DNA of 64,000 bases from Rhodotorula mucilaginosa (lineage: Eukaryota; Basidiomycota; Microbotryomycetes; Sporidiobolales; Sporidiobolaceae). Shown piece by piece: positions 57,656 to 64,000 of this stretch. Under the pieces are notes generated by a model. It had not been told where the DNA came from. It saw only the letters and a program-made list of their open reading frames with translations, and made no database searches. The DNA lies in the NCBI GenBank assembly GCA_034406715.1, contig CP137878.1, forward strand, positions 248,001 to 312,000, given 5' to 3'. Within the stretch, counting starts at the first letter, position 1; every line of letters starts with the position of its first letter. Both the position numbers and the translations under genes were made by a program.

Positions 57656-60600
57656 CTACGTGAGACGCTGCCTCTCGATGGTTGAGACTTGGCCGCCGTC
57701 ACCTCGCGAAACGCGCCAGTACCTGTACGCAAAGAAAGGGTGCGAAAATACGAGTGGCAATCAGCACGAAGGGTCGCCAGAAGGGCAAAGCTTGGAGAGA
57801 GACGTTGACGCACCTGTCGACAGCACCGGAACCGCCGAGCGTTTCGAGGAAGCCTTCGTCGTGCGTGATGATGATGAGCTGGAACTGCAAGGCGCGAAAT
57901 TTCCATTATCAGCGAATCGTTTGTTTCAGCTATTGTCATGCGTGTTTTCATAACTCACGTTCGCTTGTTGACGACGCTCCTTGATGATCCTGGGTTTTGC
58001 GCATGGTGATCAGATTTGCGCACGCGAGCAGAGAGAGATCATACTCCGAACTTACTCATTCAGCGCAGAAGCCAGAGCCTGGATGTTGTCATGATCGAGG
58101 TTGGTCGTCGGTTCGTCGAGCGCCATGATCCCGCAGTTGATGCTGAACGATTCGGCGAGCGCGAGGCGGATAATGATCGACGCGAGCACTTTCTGTCCGG
58201 CACTGCAGCGACCGCGCATGTCCATCTCGGTCTGATCCTTGAACATGACCACCTGTAGTGTCATAGGCGGGCAGAGGAGATCAGCCTCGATATGAGGGGA
58301 GAGCAGATGCCAGTCGAGAGCACGCACGCGGTAGTTGTACGATCGGGCGGCACCGGTCGTCTTGCCTTCCGAGTCGGATTTGATCATAATCTTGTCGATA
58401 TCTATGCGTATTCCGACTGGATCAGCATCCGACGACATACTCCCGACGCACACGCAGACAGTCACTGACCTGTGCCTTGGTAAGTCTTGGTCCAAAGGTC
58501 GGCAATCGTATCGTTGATCTCCTTCATCTTGAGGCCGTGGAAGCGCATGATGGCTCTGTTCGGGCGCCATGGAAGGGTAAGACAAATGCAAGCGAAAGTC
58601 GTGCGCGCTCGCCGGAAAAGCGTACCCGTCCAGAGCCTTTTGCAGCTTTTCGAGATCTTGGTTCGCCATCTCGGCCGTCTGCACATCGCGATTGCCGTCA
58701 GCGCCGAGCTTCTCGTGAGCATTGAACGTATCGAAGGAACCCACCTTGAGGGTGATCAGCTCGCGGCGGTACTTCTCTTCGATGTCCTTGTACTCGGTCT
58801 CGAGCTCTTCTTTCTTCTCCTTCTCGTCGTTCATGAGGGTCTGCACCTCGCCTCCCAGACGTGCTTGCTGCAGTGTGCAGAGACAAATACGGTCAGCGAG
58901 GCACCGGGGGCGGCGCGAGCGGAAGAAGCGTACCTCAGCTTGCAGGTCCGCTTGACGCTTGCGCTGCTCCGTATACTGCGTCTCGAACTTGACGTAGGCG
59001 TTCCGCGCACCGTGCTCGTCGAGGGTCTCGATCTCGTTCTCGATCTCTTGGAGAGCGCGCCTCTCCATCCGGAGGCGCAGGTTGTCCTGGAAATTGCGGA
59101 GGATCGCCTTCGAGTCCGCCTGGCTCTGGTCGAGCTTGGCAATCTGCGCCTGCAGCTGCGAGACTCGCTTCTTCGCCTCGGAGATGACCGAGTCGTGCTG
59201 TTCGAGCTCGCGTTCGCACTTGTGCAACTCGGCGTCGCCGCCACGGCTTTCGTAGCTGATGAACCGCGATAGAGGTCAGTTCGCCGCCGAAACCAAACGC
59301 CAATCAGAACATCTGAGGGACTTGCCTGCGGATCTCGCGCTTGTTGAGATCGAGCTGCTCGACACTCTTGTTGTAGGCCTGCAGCTGACGACTGGCCGCA
59401 GTCTCGTCGCGCGTGAATTCGGCCCTCATGGTCGACAACTCGCTTTCGGCAGAACGAATGGGCGCAATAGCGTCGCTGAGTTTCTTGTCGAGGTCCTGCT
59501 CGGAGGAGGCTGCGTGTCGGCAGGCGGCTGAGCGGAAGCAGGCGGACTCGTGCGCACCTTGGTCTGCGTTTCAAGCTTGATGATCTCTTCTCTCGCGTCC
59601 TTCTGGGTTTGCTCAAGCGCGTCCTTGTCCTTCAGCTCCTGCTTCTTCTTCGCGAGGTCCATTTCGCGAGAGTGGATCGAGTTGGAGAGAGTCTGCAAAG
59701 TCGTCGACGACGTTTGCTGCTCGGCGCGGATCTTCTCCATGGAAGCCTTGACGGCCCGACTGCATGTTTGGTGATGGTGAGTCCGGGTACCGCCGCCGTG
59801 ATCCGTGATAAGAAGCTCTGAGACCTACAGTTGGTCCGCGAGAACCGACAGCTTCTCTTGAATCTCCTCCGTCGTCGCCGTCGAGCCCGTCGCAGAAAGC
59901 TCCGTCTCGAGCTTGCTGACCTCGCGATCGACGTCTTCGCACTCGCGGTGAAGGCGCATGACATCAGTCGCCGCGCGTTTGAGAGCTTGCAGGTCGCGAC
60001 TGGTGTCCTTCAAGTCGGCCAGCCGGTCCGTCTGCTCCTTCGCCTTCTCCCGCGCTGGAGCGAGCTTTTCCTCCTGCGCAGCGGCGGCCTGCCTCGCGGC
60101 AGGCAGATCCTCCTTGACAAGACGCTGATAGAGGGCGTCGGTCGGCACAAGCTTTTTGAGGTCGTCGAGCTGCTCGATCCAGCCCGCATGCTCCTTTTGC
60201 AGTTTCCTGAGCTGCGCCGGCGCCTGCTCCTTCTTCCGCTTGACCTACACGTACAGGTAGTAGGTCAGTGGCGATCCCTGATAAGAGAAATTGTGAGGCT
60301 GCGTACATATCGCTCGAGGTCAGGAAGCTCTGCCGGCGAAACAGCGCGGTCGCAGCCGATGCAGAGGTGGTTCTTCTGCGCCTTGGCGAGCACCTGATCG
60401 TAGAACTGCTGGATGGACTCGGTTCCCGCAATCTCGCTGTGGTGTGGTATCTCATCTCGTGTCAGCGCAAGGATTACGGTGTTGATTGGAAGACCGGCCG
60501 CACCTGGCGATGAAAGAGATCTCGGTTTCTGCCTCCTCGATCGCCTCGGGAACCGACTCCTTGTCAGTCTCGAGAGAGCTCAAGGCTCGAGTGAGCTTAG

Positions 60601-63385
60601 ACTTTGCGTCTACTCGTTCCCACGGTAGGTCAGCAAGCAATTATTTGTCCGAGCCTCGTTGAGCGACGACGCACCTTCCGTCTTCTGCGAGAGATCCCTC
60701 GCGCGCTGCTTGCTATAGTCGACGCTCGTCTCAACAGTCTGCATCTCGCGAGAAGCGTCCTTGGAGGCACGCTCGGCAATCTCGACTTCGCGGCCGTGTG
60801 TCCTGTCGGTCGACCGAGACCGAGATGCGTCAGTCCATGCTCCACACGGAGGCACAGTCGGGCGGAAGGTTCGGCTCACTCGAGCAGTGCCGACACCTCG
60901 GCCTCCATCGTCTCCGGCTTCGGTTCGCTCTTCAAATGCCGACGGAACGTCGCCGCGTGCTTGTCAATCAGGCTCATCATCGCCTCCTCCTTGCGCCTCT
61001 TCTCGTTCCGCCGCAGCTGCAACTTGGCCCTCGTGTTCGCCTGGCTGTTCAAGCCCGCGAGCTCGGCGTGCAGAGCCTCCCTCTGCTCTTCGAGCTCCTT
61101 CGCCTCGCGAGCCTTGTCCCGCAACTGCTGCGTGTAGTTGGCGGTCTTGACCTGGTCTTCGAGCTTGGCCCGGCGTTCGCGTTCCTCCGTCAGGAGCGAT
61201 TCGTGGTACGTGATGTCGCCGACCGTCGTCATCGTCATCTCGAGCTGACGCGAGATGTTGGCGATTCGAGCGTTGGCAGCGCGCTGCAGACACGGTGGCG
61301 CTTGCGTTAGCTCGTGGAGCACGAACAGCTAAAGCAGGGCGAGGACATACGATCTGAGCGGCAATGTTGGCCTTTGCCTGCTCGTCGGCCGCACGCTTGC
61401 TCCGAAGCTCCTGAATACGATCTTGAAGCTTGCTCTCGGCGGCACGCGCATCGTTCTGCCCCGGCCCTCAAACAATCAGCAGCCAACCTCAAGTTCCCTC
61501 TCTACCAGCATTGCACTCACCTTGACCTTGTCGAGCTTCTTCTGCTGCGCATGGATAGTATCCTCGAGCTTCTCTTCAAAGACTTGCATCTCGTGGTCGC
61601 TCAAGTCATGGTCGTATCCCGGAATGTCGTGCTTCTCGGACAACTCGCGGATGAGCGTCTTGCGCGCTTCGAGCATGTCTTGGTGCCGCTGCATGGTCGA
61701 AACGAGGCTGTCAGCTCAGTATCAGCGTCAAGGCGCAAACCATCGCACACACCTGCTTGAGAGCGAGGAGGCGGCCGTGACTGGTCTGCGCCGCGCTGCG
61801 CTTCCGCTCGTACACAGCAAGCGCGTCTTGCTCGTCCGTTAGCTTGTTCTTCGTGCTTTCGCGCTCACCGCGCATCTTCTCGACGTCGGCTTCGTGGTTG
61901 TCAATCTTGGCCTTGAGTTCCTGCTCCGAGTCTGAGAGAGGTAGTGGTGGTGGCCGCCGCGGATCCGCATCAGCGTTCGATAGCTTTTAGTCACCGACGA
62001 CGCCAGAAGTAAGGCTCTCAGCTCTTGACGCACCCGGAAGTTCGCGGAGACCGGTCAACAAGTCGTTCAGGTTGTCCTCGTGCATCTTGCGACGGTCTCG
62101 AAGCGTCTCGACCTTGCTGATGATGTCCTGGTACTTTGACGCCTGGTTGAAAAAGTTCTTGTTGTCTGCGACGAGCTTGGCGATGCGCCCTTCGAGCTCT
62201 TCGTAGTTGCTCTGTTTGATGGAGATTTGGGACGAGACCTTCTTGAGGTTCTCGCGAAGCTGGGAGTGGAAGTGGGCTCTCTGTCAGTCAGACCTCCCAA
62301 ACAGACTCGACTGGACCCAGTGCACCGACCTTGTAAGCGCGATCCCGGTCCGTCTTGAGCGCAGAAAGCTTCTCCTTGTCGACCTTAATGTCCACGGTCT
62401 GCTCCTTCCGAATGCGCTTGATCTCGTCGAGCACTTTCGTATAGCTGCGCGTCATGTCCGAGTCAGTATAACCACCTTCAACAGCTTGCGGAATCGAGTG
62501 AAGTAAACTCACTCGCTCGCCTCGAAGATGTCGTCAAACTTTTTCTTGAGCGCAGCGGGTTCACTGAGCGGCCAGTTGGATTCCTCCTGGTGGCAAAAGA
62601 TGACGTTCTGGAGGATGGCGCGCGAGACGCCGAGTTGCGCCGGGACCTCTTCGTCGAGGTTGGCGCACTTGGTTGAGAGCGTTTGCCGTTTCTGGAAACA
62701 GGAGCGGGCGTCGGCGAGGGGGCGTCAGCAAGTCGTGCGCGACGGCGGCGGCGACACCGTGCGTACCTTCTTGTCGACTTGATCGCTGTCGACGTAGGAG
62801 ATGACACCTTCGAGCGTCTTCATCGAGAGACCCGAGACGGTCTTTTTCTTGGTGACTTGCAAGCGCCGTTCGACAATCATGCGTTCCTTCCTGACGTTGT
62901 TGAACCGGAGTTTAACCTGCGCCATGACGGTGTTCGCGCCCGAGATCTGCGATTGGGTTGATCCGTTAAACGTGCGTCAGCCATTGAAGCTACATCGTGG
63001 CACGAATGAGCGACTGGATTGAAAAACAGACCGTCGGATCGTGGATGAAGGCTCCGCCTTTGGCTCCCGGCGGGAGATCTCCCGTCGCGGCATATTTGAG
63101 ACATTCGATGATGGTCTGTTGGCAAGGGAGCAAGGGGATCAGTCTACAGTCGTCCGTCTCGGCGAGCAGGGCAGGAAGAAGCAACTTGCCGTCTTTCCGC
63201 TGCCGTTGTGGCCGACAATGACGGTCAAGGGCGAGTAGAACTGCATGACTGCATACTCTTGCGCATCGAATGACCGGCTACCGGGCTCAGGAAGCCGTCA
63301 GTCTATCGGCAGTACTTGAGCGACCAAACGAGGAGACTTGTTTGACGCACATGCCGCGGATTGCGAGCTTGTCGAGAGACGACAT
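57656..63385 (-). CDS. RAD50: RAD50 double-strand break repair ATPase
   Basis: This is the SMC-like subunit of the Mre11 complex, which binds DNA ends for repair, telomere upkeep and meiotic break processing. The start is [20 protein letters not shown]; a short first exon (from 63385) is joined within RGI. Walker A is [11 protein letters not shown], followed after an intron by [18 protein letters not shown]-terminal ATPase blocks continue with [32 protein letters not shown] and [20 protein letters not shown]. Two long coiled coils flank the zinc hook [12 protein letters not shown] (CxxC at 60352-60363). The C-terminal ATPase half has [20 protein letters not shown] (signature), [20 protein letters not shown] (Walker B and D-loop) and [18 protein letters not shown] (H-loop), ending [20 protein letters not shown]. 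Order and spacing are normal for a protein near 1,300 residues. Many short introns interrupt it. Confidence 0.95.
63116..63189 (-). other. GC-AG intron of RAD50 next to Walker A
   Basis: The coding strand reads GGAAAGACG then GCAAGTTGC and ends TTGCCAACAG before ACCATCATCGAATG. Removing 74 nt joins GSGKT to TIIECLKY, as in all RAD50 proteins. A nearby GT does not keep the phase. Confidence 0.85.
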
Positions 63386-64000
63386 GGTCCCCGAATCGGT
63401 CTGCGGGCTCTGGTCAAGCTAGACAAGGCGGTCCTTGGTCACGAGGCTGCTGCTCTGCTTCGGTTTGCGGCGTCGAGGTCGAACAGGTTTCGATGATGAC
63501 AAGCAGCGAGTTGGCACCGCTCGCCTCGCACGTCAAACTGGCAGGCAGGGCAAGGTGGGCCTGCAGCAGCACTTGGCAGCGGGGCTGGGTAAGGAGCTCG
63601 CGAGCACTGGCAAGCGTACAGGCGACGACTTGGCCTAATGTCAACTTGGCGAAAGCAGACGCGTCGCGGCAGCCGACAGCGACGGGAATTTCAACCTCTA
63701 GCGATACGCCTCGCGTCGATATAAGGTGGTACAGGATCATTTTCTGGCAATGCTAAAGGCACAGGTCGTAGACACGGTTTTCGGGGGCTTCTTCTCAGAA
63801 ATTCACCACGTTTTTGCCCGGTATTTACATTCGAAGTTGTCCTTTTCTCGAACACCGCTCACCGGATCGAGCATGAGAGAAACAGTTCTCGTAAAGTGTT
63901 CCCACGGGGAGAGTCGGGATGGTCTTACAGGAGCTGCGTGAGGATGTACAGGATGCAGCGACGCGAGGGGATCGAGTCCAAGTGTGCGAATGGCCACCCG
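63386..64000. promoter_or_regulatory. Region upstream of RAD50
   Basis: This should include the RAD50 promoter. Open frames of about 100-130 codons overlap on opposite strands (63361-63756 plus, 63414-63740 minus). Neither has a recognisable domain and I cannot tell whether either is used. A minus-strand frame at 63803-63997 runs toward the window edge. No RNA gene is seen. Confidence 0.35.

Noticed and set aside
63361-63756. Overlapping plus- and minus-strand frames upstream of RAD50
   Set aside because: Neither has a domain, signal or splice pattern; the region is equally well explained as the RAD50 leader and promoter.

Overview
The window looks like nuclear DNA from a basidiomycete yeast, most likely a red yeast of the Pucciniomycotina (Rhodotorula/Sporobolomyces-like). 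The evidence is high GC, genes packed on both strands, and nearly every gene cut by many short introns (about 45-130 nt) with GTRNGY donors, CTRAY branch points and YAG acceptors. The proteins are fungal: sterol C-24(28) reductase, an Mlp1/TPR nuclear basket protein, a MYST acetyltransferase with low-complexity filler. I saw no rRNA, tRNA, CRISPR, transposon or virus-like element. Gene models were built by hand from splice phase and protein-family continuity; exon coordinates are given where the phase closes.

Layout. 1-325: 5' part of a minus-strand gene leaving the window. 708-2779 (-): ERG4. 3050-4106 (+): unidentified gene with a disturbed frame. 5240-7974 (+): membrane-anchored glycosyltransferase fusing a GT8 domain to a GT64 (exostosin-type) domain. 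8629-9524 (-): cofilin. 9870-11055: fragmentary coding signals. 11447-12729 (-): Alba-type RNase P/MRP subunit. 13276-13601 (-): small unidentified gene. 13871-14885 (-): ZNF830-like zinc-finger protein. 15832-18727 (-): VPS45. 18728-20098 (-): poorly resolved, including a small gene with a mitochondrial-looking N terminus.

20855-25929 (+): 1,621-residue serine/proline-rich protein with a well-ordered N-terminal block. 26395-33362 (+): Mlp1/TPR homologue. 34095-35753 (+): secreted protein with three repeats that each begin right after a dibasic site, a candidate kexin-processed peptide precursor and the most novel item here. 36106-37340 (-): F-box/leucine-rich protein. 37765-40198 (-): GH13 alpha-glucosidase. 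41063-43462 (+): unidentified 771-residue protein. 43609-49217 (-): 1,703-residue coiled-coil protein with a KEN sequence near each end.

49593-63385 holds MYST acetyltransferase (-), FEN1/RAD27 (-), a DHHC palmitoyltransferase (+) and RAD50 (-). Three are DNA repair or chromatin genes, but nothing suggests an operon-like unit; FEN1 and the palmitoyltransferase share a 198-bp divergent promoter. Three introns in the window appear to be GC-AG, two with the classic GCAAGT donor (FEN1, RAD50). Several genes have very small exons (3, 11, 13, 17 and 22 nt) that ORF-based annotation would miss.
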